Positions 8,768 through 17,388 of a stretch of DNA of 64,000 bases are shown piece by piece. How positions within the stretch are numbered: the stretch's first letter is position 1; each line of letters starts with the position of its first letter. A program made the position numbers and the translations under genes. The notes beneath the pieces were generated by a model that ran no database searches, was not told where the DNA came from, and worked only from the letters and a program-made list of their open reading frames with translations. Source of the DNA: Devosia limi DSM 17137 (GTDB lineage Bacteria > Pseudomonadota > Alphaproteobacteria > Rhizobiales > Devosiaceae); contig NZ_FQVC01000013.1 in assembly GCF_900128975.1 (NCBI RefSeq), positions 47,784 through 111,783 of the forward strand, in the 5' to 3' direction.

Positions 8768-9841
8768 ATGGCAACCGTAGAAATTCGCAACGTCGCCAAG
8801 TCCTATGGCCCGACCGACATCATCCGCGACATCAATGTGCAGGTTCCCGATGGGGCCTTCGTGGTGCTGGTAGGGCCGTCCGGCTGCGGCAAGTCTACGC
8901 TGCTGCGCATGATTGCGGGCCTGGAAGACATCGACAAGGGCGAGATTTCGATTGGCGGGCGGGTCATCAATGATGTCGAGCCCAAGCACCGCGACATCGC
9001 CATGGTGTTCCAGAATTACGCGCTTTATCCGCATATGACGATTGCCGAGAATATGGGCTTTTCGCTGCGGCTGGCCAAGCAGTCCAAGGCCGAGATCGAC
9101 CAGCGGGTCGGCGAGGCGGCGCGCATTCTGGGGCTGACCGACTATCTGCAGCGCTTCCCCAAGCAATTGTCGGGTGGCCAGCGCCAGCGCGTTGCCATGG
9201 GCCGGGCGATCGTGCGGCAACCGCAGGTGTTCCTGTTCGATGAGCCGCTGTCCAACCTCGATGCCAAGCTGCGCGTGCAGATGCGCGGCGAGCTCAAGGA
9301 CATGCATGCCCGCCTCAAGACCACGACGATCTACGTGACCCACGACCAGATCGAGGCCATGACCATGGCTGACCTGATCGTGGTCATGCGCGATGGCGTG
9401 GTGGAACAAACCGGCGCCCCGCTCGAGCTTTATGATCATCCGGCCAATATGTTTGTCGGCAGCTTTATCGGATCGCCCGCCATGAACTTCCTCACTGGCA
9501 CTGTGCGGCATGATGGCGGTCAGCAGACGTTTGAAACTGCCAGCGGTTTCCGGCTGCCGGTCGATGCGGCGGTGGGGGCGCTCGATGGCTTGACCGCGAC
9601 GCTCGGCATCCGACCCGAACATCTGCAATTGGCGCAGACGGGGCAGGGCCTGGGCGGCAAGATCGTCACCATCGAGCCCACGGGTTCGGAGACCTTCATT
9701 GTCGTGCAACTGGGCGGCGACAGGATCTCGGCGCTGCTGCGCCAGCGCCTGATGGCCTCGATTGGCGATGAAATCTGGCTCATGCCGCAGGCAGGCACCA
9801 CGCATTTGTTCGACAGCGCAACGACCAGGCGACTGGGCTAG
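8768..9841 (+). CDS. ABC sugar transporter ATP-binding protein (UgpC/MsmK type)
   Basis: A 357-residue ATPase with the Walker A loop GPSGCGKST at residues 36-44, Q-loop [10 protein letters not shown], signature LSGGQ at 134-138, Walker B VFLFDEP at 154-160 and the switch His (THDQIEAM). A C-terminal TOBE-like regulatory domain follows from about residue 235 (GIRPEHLQL). The ATG directly follows the stop of the epimerase gene. It energises the two permeases at 5776-7526. Confidence 0.93.
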   Translation: MATVEIRNVAKSYGPTDIIRDINVQVPDGAFVVLVGPSGCGKSTLLRMIAGLEDIDKGEISIGGRVINDVEPKHRDIAMVFQNYALYPHMTIAENMGFSLRLAKQSKAEIDQRVGEAARILGLTDYLQRFPKQLSGGQRQRVAMGRAIVRQPQVFLFDEPLSNLDAKLRVQMRGELKDMHARLKTTTIYVTHDQIEAMTMADLIVVMRDGVVEQTGAPLELYDHPANMFVGSFIGSPAMNFLTGTVRHDGGQQTFETASGFRLPVDAAVGALDGLTATLGIRPEHLQLAQTGQGLGGKIVTIEPTGSETFIVVQLGGDRISALLRQRLMASIGDEIWLMPQAGTTHLFDSATTRRLG

Positions 9842-9848
9842 TGGTCTT

Positions 9849-10868
9849 ATGACCAAAAAACTCGGTATTGCCGTTATCGGGCTGGGCATGGCTTCGCAGC
9901 CGCATGCCCGGGCCTTGCTGGCGCTCGGGGACAGCATCGAAACGCTGCATGCGTTCAGCCCGTCGGCAGCCCGGCGCCAGAGTTTTGCCCAGGCGTATGG
10001 CTTGCCGGTGATCGACAATGCCGAGGCGATTTTCGGCGATCCGCGCGTCGATGCGGTGCTGGTGCTGACGCCACCCAATACCCATCTCGAGCTGGTGCAG
10101 CAGGCCGCCGCTGCCGGCAAGCACGTGCTGCTGGAAAAGCCGCTCGATATCAGCATCGCGCGCGCCGAGCAGCTGGTCGAGGTCGCCGAACGGGCCGGGA
10201 TCACGCTTGGGGTGGTGTTGCAGAATCGCTTCCGCCCGGCGGCGCTGGCGCTGCAGGCGCTGCTCGATTCAGGCCGCCTCGGGCGGTTGGTGCAGGTGGC
10301 CGCGCGCACCAGCTACTGGCGGCCGCAAAGCTATTACGACGAACCCGGCCGGGGAACACTGGCACGCGATGGTGGCGGTGTCCTGTTGACCCAGGCCATC
10401 CATAATCTCGATCTGATGATCGCACTGGCTGGCTTGCCGCAGACAGTGTCCGGTTTCGTCACCACCAGTCCGGTTCATGCCATGGAGGGCGAGGACGTGG
10501 CGACGGCGGCGCTGCGCTTCGCCAATGGCGCGCTGGGCACCGTCAGCGCCACAACCTGCGCCTTCCCCGGACTACCCGACGCCATCGAGCTGGTCGGCGA
10601 CAAGGGCACGGCCCAGCTCAATGGCACCACACTGACGGCGCGCCTGCATGACGGCACGCAGGTTGATGTCGATGGCGATGAAGCCGGATCGGGATCGGGC
10701 GCTGATCCGATGGGGTTTTCGAGCCAGGCCCATCAAGCCCTGATCGTTGATTTCGCTGCGGCACTTGCCGAAGGCCGCCAGCCGCGCATTTCCGGGCGGG
10801 ACGCGCTACAGGTCCATTACCTGATCGCCGCAATGCTGGGCTCTCGCGGGCATCCGGTTCAGCTGTGA
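9849..10868 (+). CDS. Gfo/Idh/MocA family NAD(P)-dependent oxidoreductase
   Basis: A 339-residue dehydrogenase with an N-terminal Rossmann fold (IAVIGLGMASQPH, residues 7-19), the family signature LLEKPLD with EKP at 96-98 and a C-terminal alpha/beta substrate domain. The late HNLDLMIALAG helix holds the family's catalytic-type His. The start was placed at the ATG at 9849, 7 bases after the ATPase stop; the open frame extends further up but overlaps the ATPase gene. It is the last gene of the transporter operon and probably oxidises or epimerises the imported sugar. Confidence 0.9.
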   Translation: MTKKLGIAVIGLGMASQPHARALLALGDSIETLHAFSPSAARRQSFAQAYGLPVIDNAEAIFGDPRVDAVLVLTPPNTHLELVQQAAAAGKHVLLEKPLDISIARAEQLVEVAERAGITLGVVLQNRFRPAALALQALLDSGRLGRLVQVAARTSYWRPQSYYDEPGRGTLARDGGGVLLTQAIHNLDLMIALAGLPQTVSGFVTTSPVHAMEGEDVATAALRFANGALGTVSATTCAFPGLPDAIELVGDKGTAQLNGTTLTARLHDGTQVDVDGDEAGSGSGADPMGFSSQAHQALIVDFAAALAEGRQPRISGRDALQVHYLIAAMLGSRGHPVQL

Positions 10869-10901
10869 CCGCCCCGCTGCCCTGTCCAGCCTTGGCCAGG
10901 A

Positions 10902-11108
10902 TTACTTGGCGTCGACCTTGAGGGGAACACCCAGGAAACGCTCGACGATGACACCGTCCTGAATGCTGAACGTTATTGTCTCGCGGCTTTCTGCTTCCAG
11001 CTGCGCCCGTTCTTCTGGCGTAATGCTGATCGACGTCAGCGTCTCGCCCTTGGGCAGGGCGCGCTGCAGCCGGAGAACCCGCTTCTTGATTGCTTTGGTG
11101 GCGCTCAT
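10902..11108 (-). CDS. Small conserved-looking protein of unknown function
   Basis: A 68-residue basic protein, not recognised. It reads as an N-terminal basic helix (TKAIKKRVLRLQRAL) followed by a short alpha-beta region. The ATG at 11108 lies in an ATGA overlap with the stop of the gene upstream, which argues that both small genes are real and translated together. No membrane segment or metal motif is seen. Confidence 0.55.
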   Translation of the reverse strand: MSATKAIKKRVLRLQRALPKGETLTSISITPEERAQLEAESRETITFSIQDGVIVERFLGVPLKVDAK

Positions 11109-11326
11109 CCCAGACTCTCCCGTCCAGCCTGGCTCAGTGTGTATGCCGGACCATCGTCCGTAGCATCCTCGATCAGGTATTTCCACTTCGCCAGCCGCCG
11201 CAGATGCTCGGCGATTGGCGCCCAGTCGGGATCGACCGGCAGCCCGATGCAGATGCGTTCATGCTTTTCCACCACCGAAAGGATGTGGAGATCGTCGTCG
11301 GAGAGTTTGCGCATCTGCTTACCCAT
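11105..11326 (-). CDS. Small protein with winged-helix-like pattern
   Basis: About 73 residues from the ATG at 11326 (MGKQMRKLSDDD); a second start at 11314 is also possible, as AAGGAG lies 1 base before the first ATG and 13 before the second. The order helix-helix-helix-strand (DLHILSVVEKH, WAPIAEHLRRLAKWKYL, then AYTLSQAGRESL) resembles a winged helix whose wing ends in 'T..GRE', as in small transcription regulators. The family was not identified. It overlaps the following tiny gene by 4 bases. Confidence 0.5.
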   Translation of the reverse strand: MGKQMRKLSDDDLHILSVVEKHERICIGLPVDPDWAPIAEHLRRLAKWKYLIEDATDDGPAYTLSQAGRESLG

Positions 11327-11420
11327 GCTCCTTGGTACCGAGCACGGCCTTTGTGCCCATTTCCTCGGTCTTTCCTGGTGAACGAATCGAGAAATCGTCG
11401 TGGGGATACCCGCGGGCGCC

Positions 11421-11442
11421 AGCCCCACGCAAGGGGCTTTTT
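11421..11442 (+). terminator. Short GC hairpin followed by a T run
   Basis: AGCCCC (11421-11426) pairs with GGGGCT (11433-11438), with TTTTT to 11442. On the plus strand this looks like a weak intrinsic terminator ahead of tRNA-Pro. The nearest plus-strand gene ends over 500 bases away, so its role is unclear. Confidence 0.35.
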
Positions 11443-11525
11443 CCCGCTGAATTTTCGTTTTGTTCCATTTCTTCCAAAATCGGGACTTGCCTCAAAAGCC
11501 CAGCTTGTCTATGTCTCCGCGCAGT

Positions 11526-11602
11526 CGGGGCGTAGCGCAGCCTGGTAGCGCATTTGTCTGGGGGACAAAGGGTCGTCGGTTCAAATCCGGCCGCTCCGAC
11601 CA
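11526..11602 (+). tRNA. tRNA-Pro (anticodon GGG)
   Basis: A 77-base cloverleaf with encoded CCA. The acceptor stem CGGGGCG pairs with CGCTCCG (one G-U), the anticodon stem TTTGT/ACAAA closes the loop CTGGGGG with anticodon GGG, and the T loop is GTTCAAATC. The 3' end ACCA is at 11599-11602. It is a single gene between the small genes and the kinase gene, with no integrase beside it. Confidence 0.96.
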
Positions 11603-11696
11603 AATTACCTCCTTTACGCCAAGTGGCGCGATAGACCGGTCCGGGTGGCGATTGCCCGGTCACGTTCTGTTGGCCTTGTCGCGGCAGGAGAAGCAG

Positions 11697-12665
11697 GTGG
11701 ACGTGACGGACATTGCAGCGGCACTGGCACTTTGGCCACAGACCGCCAATTGCACCGCCCGCCTGATCAATCACTCGGAAAATCATACCTTTCGGATCGA
11801 CCGCCATGGCGTGCCGGCATTCTGTCTGCGGGTGCATCGGCCGGGTTATCAGTCACGCCGCTCCATCGAGAGCGAGTTGAGCTGGCTGACGGCGCTGCGC
11901 CGCGATGTCGGCATACCAGCACCAGCGCCAGTTGCTGGCAGCAATGGCCAGCATTTGCAGGAAATATGGTCAGCTGCTGGCGATTGCCGGCTGGCGGTCC
12001 TGTTCCCTTTCGCCACCGGGCAGGAGCCCCGGCCCGACGACGACCTGGAGCCGCTCTTCCGCACTCTGGGGAGCGTCGCCGCCCGTATGCACGAGCATGC
12101 CGAGCAATGGACCCCGCCCGCCGGCTTTGAACGGCAGGTCTGGAGCGGCGCCCATATCCTGGATGCAGCTGGCCTCTGGGGCGATTGGCGCCAGGCGCCA
12201 GGCGTCGACACGCCAACGCGCGCGCTGCTGGACCGGCTCGATACCGAACTGCGCCGGCGCCTCGCCGAATACGGAACTGCTGCCGATCGCTTTGGCCTGA
12301 TCCATGCCGACATGCGGCTGGGAAACCTGCTGGTCGATGGTGACGCGGTCACGCTGATCGACTTCGATGACTGCGGTTTTTGTTGGTTCGCCTATGATTT
12401 TGCTGCGGCGATATCGTTCCACGAGACCCATGCCGCGGTGCCCGCGCTACGGGCCGCCTGGCTTGCCGGCTACCAGGCCAACCGGCCGTTCGGCGCCGAC
12501 GATATTGCTGCCCTCGAAACCATGGTGCTGCTGCGGCGCATGGCGCTATTGGCCTGGATCGGCTCGCACGGGGAGACCGGGCTGGCGCAGCAGCATGCCA
12601 ATGGCTTTGCCGCTGGCACGGCCATGTTGGCCGAGCGCTATCTTGGTGGGGCGCTCTGGCGCTAG
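11697..12665 (+). CDS. APH-family phosphotransferase (homoserine kinase type II-like)
   Basis: A 322-residue kinase of the aminoglycoside phosphotransferase fold. The catalytic loop HADMRLGN is at residues 203-210 and the metal-binding IDFDD at 221-225. The start is the GTG at 11697 with AGGAG six bases before it; the open frame extends upstream through tRNA-Pro, which cannot be coding. Such soluble kinases phosphorylate small hydroxyl compounds (homoserine, choline, amino sugars); drug resistance need not be implied. It ends tail to tail with the Wzy-like gene: both stops share the CTAG at 12662-12665. Confidence 0.85.
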   Translation: MDVTDIAAALALWPQTANCTARLINHSENHTFRIDRHGVPAFCLRVHRPGYQSRRSIESELSWLTALRRDVGIPAPAPVAGSNGQHLQEIWSAAGDCRLAVLFPFATGQEPRPDDDLEPLFRTLGSVAARMHEHAEQWTPPAGFERQVWSGAHILDAAGLWGDWRQAPGVDTPTRALLDRLDTELRRRLAEYGTAADRFGLIHADMRLGNLLVDGDAVTLIDFDDCGFCWFAYDFAAAISFHETHAAVPALRAAWLAGYQANRPFGADDIAALETMVLLRRMALLAWIGSHGETGLAQQHANGFAAGTAMLAERYLGGALWR

Positions 12666-13948
12666 ATCAGCGCGGATTCCCGCTCGATGCGGCGCGGCGG
12701 GGCATTGCCGATCGCCGAGGCCACGCCCCAGATCAGCCCGACGATGAGGAAATAATGCCGCCAGTGGTCGCTGTCGATGATGGCCGACTCGCCGACCAGC
12801 ATGGTGTAGGTCGCCACCAGCGGAATCATCAGCAGCCGATACGGGGAGGGGCGGGTAAGGGCTGCAATACCCTTCCACAGCGTCAGTATCACCAGCAGAT
12901 AGTACATCAGCCCGCCGCCCCAGCCATAGACATGCAGCACCGAGACGTAGACGTTGTGAGGCTCCTCGATGATGCGCAGGTTGCGAAACTCGTGCGGGCC
13001 GATCCCGAGCGGATTGTCGAGAGCAAGCTCGAACGCATAACCCTGCCGGCCGAAGCGCCCGGTTTCGCCCGAGTCGTAGTTCTGGCCCGAAGCACGGACC
13101 TCGAACAGTTCGGCCACCGAGGGAATCGACAGCAGGCCCGCCAGCGCGATCACCAGCATGCCGGCGCCCAGCAGCGACATGATCATGATGCGGACCTTGT
13201 CCCGCGCCGTGGCCTCGAGCCAGAAGCACAGGACCAGCACGATCATCGATGAAATGGCAAAATGCCCCCATGCGGCGCGCGAGAAGCTGACGAATACCCC
13301 GACGAACAGGATCATGTAGATCACTGCGCCCCAAAAGGCGCGGCGGCCATTGCCGAGCAACACGCGTTGCAGGGCAAACATCGCCGGCAGGACCAGGAAT
13401 GGGCCATACACATTCGGATCGTTGAAGGTCGCCTTGGCGCGGTCATAGCGCAGGAACAGCTCAGCGCCGGGGATCAGCCCCAGATAGGCGAGGGTGCCGA
13501 TGACAGCGCAGAAGACCGCTGCCGCCGTATAGGCGTTCATAATCAATCGCATACGTCCAAGACTGGATTCAGCCACGTAATTGGCGACGAAGTACGAGGT
13601 CAGCATCAGGAAGACGGTGACCAGCGCAAACACCAGCGCGTTGGGGATCGGCGTGAAGCGGACCTGAAAGACCGCGATCAGCGCGAAAGGCGTGAACCCG
13701 ATCATGATCCAGAGCAGACCGAGGGTCGAACGATACAGCCCGATCCCGGCAATGAAGGCCATCGGCAGGACGGCAAGGAAAGTCAGCTCATAGGGCGAAG
13801 GCTCGAACAGCACCAACCCGCCGGTGAAGATCCATATAGACACCAGGAAATCCAGCAACCGTTGAGCGCCGGCGCGCGCAGCAGCAAGGCCGGGAGCGTT
13901 GGCCCCGGCCTTTGGCGGCTTTGCGTCAAAGGTGCCCGAAACGGTCAA
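12662..13948 (-). CDS. O-antigen ligase/polymerase-like membrane protein (Wzy/WaaL type)
   Basis: A 428-residue integral membrane protein with about ten to twelve hydrophobic segments and a long periplasmic loop, roughly residues 280-340, holding the family-like GYAFELALDNPLGIGPHEFRN motif (the 'P.GxGxxxF' part of the Wzy_C domain). It would polymerise or ligate lipid-linked glycan repeats at the periplasmic face. The start is best read as the TTG at 13948, which overlaps the stop of the sugar-transferase gene (TATTGA). No ATG fits without running deep into that gene. It is the last gene of the leftward exopolysaccharide operon. Confidence 0.8.
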   Translation of the reverse strand: MTVSGTFDAKPPKAGANAPGLAAARAGAQRLLDFLVSIWIFTGGLVLFEPSPYELTFLAVLPMAFIAGIGLYRSTLGLLWIMIGFTPFALIAVFQVRFTPIPNALVFALVTVFLMLTSYFVANYVAESSLGRMRLIMNAYTAAAVFCAVIGTLAYLGLIPGAELFLRYDRAKATFNDPNVYGPFLVLPAMFALQRVLLGNGRRAFWGAVIYMILFVGVFVSFSRAAWGHFAISSMIVLVLCFWLEATARDKVRIMIMSLLGAGMLVIALAGLLSIPSVAELFEVRASGQNYDSGETGRFGRQGYAFELALDNPLGIGPHEFRNLRIIEEPHNVYVSVLHVYGWGGGLMYYLLVILTLWKGIAALTRPSPYRLLMIPLVATYTMLVGESAIIDSDHWRHYFLIVGLIWGVASAIGNAPPRRIERESALI

Positions 13949-15468
13949 TAGGCGTTCTCGTTCTTGGAGATCAGTGACAGTGGGGTCAGCAGCACGATGT
14001 AGATATCGAGCAGCAGCGACCAATGCTCGATGTAATAGAGGTCATGATTCACGCGCTGCATGATCTTGTCGATCGTGTCGGTCTCGCCGCGCCAGCCATT
14101 GACCTGGGCCCAGCCCGTCATGCCGGGCTTGACCCGGTGGCGGGCGAAATAGCCTTCCACCGCTTCGTAATAGAGCTGGTTCTCGGCCTTGGCCTGCAAG
14201 GCATGAGGGCGGGGGCCAACGATGGACAATTCCCCCTTGAGCACGTTGAACAGCTGCGGTAGCTCGTCAATCGAGCTCTTGCGGATGAACCGGCCGACCC
14301 TGGTGACGCGCGGATCGTCCCGGGTGACCTGCTTGACCGCATTGTGGTCGAGCATGTCGGTCTTCATCGAGCGGAACTTGTAGATCCTGATCTGTTCGTT
14401 GTTGAAGCCGTGCCGGTTCTGCATGAAGAACACGGGGCCCTTGCTCTCGAGCTTGATGGCGAGGGCGGTGATCAGCATGATCGGGGAGAGCAGGATGAGC
14501 GCGGTGATCGCCACCAGCTTGTCGAACACCCATTTGAACACCAGGTTCCAGTCCGAAATCGGCCGGTCGGCGATGTCGAAGACCTGTACGTCGCCCACAT
14601 AGGAATAGGCCTTGCTGGTAAACTTGAGCTGGCTCATATGCGCCGACAACCGGATGTCGACAGGCAGCACCCAGAGTTGGGTCAGCATTTCCAGCACCCG
14701 CTTTTCGGCGGACAGCGGCATCGAGACGATCACCAGGTCCACCGGCGTCCGGCGGGCAAACTCGATGAGGTCGACCACCTTGCCCAGCTTGGGACACCCC
14801 GCGACCACTTCGGGCGATCGGTCATCGACGCGGTCATCGAACAGGCCAAACAGCTCGACGTCATTGCTGGCGCCCTGGCGGATCTGCTCGATCAATGCCT
14901 CGGCATCCTTGCCGCCGCCGACAATGACTGTGCGGCGCTTCAAACGTCCCTGTGCGGTCCAGCGCCGAACGAGCGCCCGCAGCGCCAGACGATAGGCAAC
15001 GAGCAGCACGATGCCGCCAACCAGCCAGACAATCAGCCAGACGCGCGAAACCATGTCGCCGGCCTTGAACAGGAACACGCCGAGGATCGACAGCATGACA
15101 GCCAGTGACCAGGCAGCTGCCACCCGGCTGGTCTGGGCAAGCAGCGAGCGATAGGCAGCGATGCGATGCGTGCGGGCGACGTTGAACAGTACATTGCCCA
15201 CAAGGCAGGTACCCAGGATGAGCGGCGCATACACTTCGATCTGCGCGCCCTGAACATAGAGGCGGCAGATGACAAACCCCAGCAGGGCGAGCAATGCGGC
15301 CTCGACGGCCTGGGCCACCCCGACAATCACCGTCGCCGGGATGGTCGATCCAACCGGGGTTGCGATGATCTGTTCAGCGCGGTCGGAGAGTTTTCTGACT
15401 GACCCGCCCGAAGCCGAGTGTTTGGCGGCATGCTCCAGCATTGCCTGTTTGGGGTCGACACGAAACAT
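13945..15468 (-). CDS. Undecaprenyl-phosphate sugar phosphotransferase (WcaJ type)
   Basis: A 507-residue polyprenol-phosphate hexose-1-phosphate transferase, the enzyme that starts repeat-unit assembly on the inner face of the membrane. Four N-terminal membrane helices lead to a CoA-binding-like Rossmann region (VIVGGGKDAEALIEQI), a re-entrant helix and the catalytic domain. The latter shows KFRSMKTDM, SSIDELPQLFNVLKGELSIV and GPRPHALQ, with the Asp-Glu pair of DELPQ, and ends in GMTGWAQVNGWRGET. The length matches the WcaJ class. It is followed by the Wzy-like gene with a start-stop overlap. Confidence 0.93.
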   Translation of the reverse strand: MFRVDPKQAMLEHAAKHSASGGSVRKLSDRAEQIIATPVGSTIPATVIVGVAQAVEAALLALLGFVICRLYVQGAQIEVYAPLILGTCLVGNVLFNVARTHRIAAYRSLLAQTSRVAAAWSLAVMLSILGVFLFKAGDMVSRVWLIVWLVGGIVLLVAYRLALRALVRRWTAQGRLKRRTVIVGGGKDAEALIEQIRQGASNDVELFGLFDDRVDDRSPEVVAGCPKLGKVVDLIEFARRTPVDLVIVSMPLSAEKRVLEMLTQLWVLPVDIRLSAHMSQLKFTSKAYSYVGDVQVFDIADRPISDWNLVFKWVFDKLVAITALILLSPIMLITALAIKLESKGPVFFMQNRHGFNNEQIRIYKFRSMKTDMLDHNAVKQVTRDDPRVTRVGRFIRKSSIDELPQLFNVLKGELSIVGPRPHALQAKAENQLYYEAVEGYFARHRVKPGMTGWAQVNGWRGETDTIDKIMQRVNHDLYYIEHWSLLLDIYIVLLTPLSLISKNENAY

Positions 15469-15539
15469 AGTCTGCTCACCGCGCTCAAATTCGGGTTCAC
15501 CATGGGACCCAAGGATGAAAAGTCGATGAAATAAAGGGG

Positions 15540-16676
15540 TTAAGCGCGGTTCAACACGCTCAGATACTGCGCTTCGATGTCGCCCGACATCCGCGCCACG
15601 GTGAAGCCGGTGGCAATGTGATCGAGTCGCCGCAGCATCTCGGTCTGGGCCTGCAGCGGGCGGTCGATGACACCCTGCATCGCGACCCGAAGGGCGTCAG
15701 CGTCACTGGCCGGGATCAGGCTGTCGCTGGTCGGACCGAAGATTTCGGGCAGGCCGCCGACATGTGTGGCGATTACCGGCAGCTGCGCCGCTGCGGCTTC
15801 GAGCACAACATAGGGCAGGGACTCGGCCAGAGACGGTACGATTGCGCAGCGGCCGCGGGCGAACATGGTGCGCGCCGGTTGGACGCCAGCCAGCACGACG
15901 CGATCGCCCAGGCCAAGGCTCTCGATCTGGTCGAGAAGGGCGGCGCGGTCCGGCCCATCGCCTGCCATCACGAGGGTGGCAGGGCGCCCATCGGTGCGGG
16001 TCACGCCGGCCAGCGCGTCGATCAGCACATGAATGCCCTTGAGCGCCCGGAGTTCGCCGACAAAGACGAAGTCGGCGGGATCGCCCCCAAGCGTAACCGG
16101 AATGAACTCATCGGGCGCCAGGCCATTGTGAATGACGAGGCTGGGGCAGGTGGGCTCGCCGATCAACTCGGCATACTTGACGCGCGCATAGGCGCTTTCG
16201 AAGATGATCGCCGCCGTCTGCTTCATCAGGGCGCGCTCGAGCGTGTGAAAGACCCGGCCGGCGCGAGAGCTGGTGGAGAAATGCAGTACGCCACCATGGG
16301 GGGTATAGAGCGCCTGCGGGCCACCGGCCAGCCGGGCCAGGCGGGCATAAAAGCCGCCCTTGGCGCCATGGCCGTGCAGGATGTCGATCTTGAGCCTGCT
16401 GCTCAGTCGGCGGACGGCAAAGGGCGTCTTGAGATCGCCGCTGCCCAACAGGCGGGGCATGGCGAAGCGATGGAGGCCCAGGCTCAAATGGGCTTCCAGC
16501 GCCGCCAGCCGGCTCTCGGTCTGCGCGTCATTGGCGAGGCTGTCGACGACGAGACCAACTTCATGGCCCTTGTCGGCAAGCGCCAGGGTCAGGTCGGCCA
16601 CATGACGAAACAGGCCCCCGACGGGGGCCCGCATGACCTGGAGGATGCGCAACTTGCGAGGGGCGCGCGAGCTCAA
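15540..16676 (-). CDS. Glycosyltransferase family 4
   Basis: A 378-residue GT-B glycosyltransferase. The N-terminal half has VGGLFRHVADLTLAL and a LHGHGAKGGFYARL motif. The C-terminal half has FVGELRALKGIHVLIDAL, and PSLAESLPYVVLEAAAAQLPVIATHVGGLPE with the E-x7-E pair that binds the sugar nucleotide. It probably adds a sugar during exopolysaccharide repeat assembly. The start is a TTG at 16676, four bases after the Wza-like gene. The ATG 14 codons further in (MRAPVGG) would cut into the first strand. Confidence 0.88.
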   Translation of the reverse strand: MSSRAPRKLRILQVMRAPVGGLFRHVADLTLALADKGHEVGLVVDSLANDAQTESRLAALEAHLSLGLHRFAMPRLLGSGDLKTPFAVRRLSSRLKIDILHGHGAKGGFYARLARLAGGPQALYTPHGGVLHFSTSSRAGRVFHTLERALMKQTAAIIFESAYARVKYAELIGEPTCPSLVIHNGLAPDEFIPVTLGGDPADFVFVGELRALKGIHVLIDALAGVTRTDGRPATLVMAGDGPDRAALLDQIESLGLGDRVVLAGVQPARTMFARGRCAIVPSLAESLPYVVLEAAAAQLPVIATHVGGLPEIFGPTSDSLIPASDADALRVAMQGVIDRPLQAQTEMLRRLDHIATGFTVARMSGDIEAQYLSVLNRA

Positions 16677-16680
16677 CTGC

Positions 16681-17232
16681 TTAGAACCAGCGTTCCGTCA
16701 CTACGATCGTATCGCCCGGATGGACCGGGAAATCGAGTTCGACGACGCCCTTGACCATCTCCTCGCCCTGTCGGCGATAGACAATGGCGCGGGTGCGATC
16801 CGCCGTTTCGGAAAAACCACCGGCGGTGCTGATCGCCGCGCGCACGGTCATGCCGTAGACATAGGGAAACTGGCCCCCGTTACCCACTTCGCCCTGGATG
16901 AAAAAGGGGCGGTATTCGGCCACTTCCACGGCAACGTCGGGATTGCGCATGAACCCATTGGCCAATGCTGCGGCGAGGCGCGAGCTGGCAGTCTTCGTCG
17001 TCTGACCGCGCACGGCGACCGGGCCAACCAGCGGGAATGCAATCGAGCCGCTATCGTCGACGCGATAGGTATTGGTCAGTTCGGGGTCGCCATAAACCGA
17101 TATGCGGACAGCATCGCCGGTATCGAGCTTGTAGGGGCCTTTGGTTTCGATGGGGTAGGTCGCCGGGCTCGTTGTTGCGCAAGCGGCCAACGGCAAGATG
17201 AGGGCGATCGTAATCAGGGGCTGCCAGCGCAT
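16681..17232 (-). CDS. Polysaccharide export lipoprotein (Wza/ExoF-like)
   Basis: A 183-residue protein with a lipoprotein signal (ITIALILPLAACATT, lipobox Cys at about 18), followed by the Poly_export domain (GPYKLDTGDAVRISVYGDPEL) and a SLBB-type segment (FIQGEVGNGGQFPYVYGMTV). It is far shorter than E. coli Wza and resembles the compact alphaproteobacterial form. It would form the outer-membrane part of the polysaccharide exporter. The ATG at 17232 was chosen because it gives a clean signal peptide; the open frame extends 18 codons upstream. It is divergent from the Wzc-like gene. Confidence 0.9.
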   Translation of the reverse strand: MRWQPLITIALILPLAACATTSPATYPIETKGPYKLDTGDAVRISVYGDPELTNTYRVDDSGSIAFPLVGPVAVRGQTTKTASSRLAAALANGFMRNPDVAVEVAEYRPFFIQGEVGNGGQFPYVYGMTVRAAISTAGGFSETADRTRAIVYRRQGEEMVKGVVELDFPVHPGDTIVVTERWF

Positions 17233-17388
17233 GAGAATCCCACGACATTTCAAGTTGTCCTTTTTTGGGGCCCTTATGGTTAACAATTTACCTAGTGCGG
17301 TGTCGGTTTGTGGCGTTTTGCGAGAAGCTTAACAAATTGCTTACCACGTTGGGGTGATAAGGTCGCGCAGTCAGGGCGAGGGTAAGTT

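Noticed and set aside
7361..10309. A 982-codon open frame on the minus strand
   Set aside because: It lies antisense to four well-identified genes (permease, epimerase, ATPase, oxidoreductase) and its translation has no recognisable domain. Long antisense frames are common where codons end in G/C.
11460..11696. An N-terminal extension of the APH-type kinase
   Set aside because: The open frame would translate through tRNA-Pro; the GTG at 11697 with a good ribosome site is the better start.
11319..11837. A 172-codon minus-strand frame
   Set aside because: It runs across tRNA-Pro on the other strand; such a frame over a tRNA is not coding.
17278..17345. TTAAC-rich motifs in the wza/wzc divergent region as CtrA boxes
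   Set aside because: The best match has CTTA for the second TTAA after seven bases; this is too weak to call.
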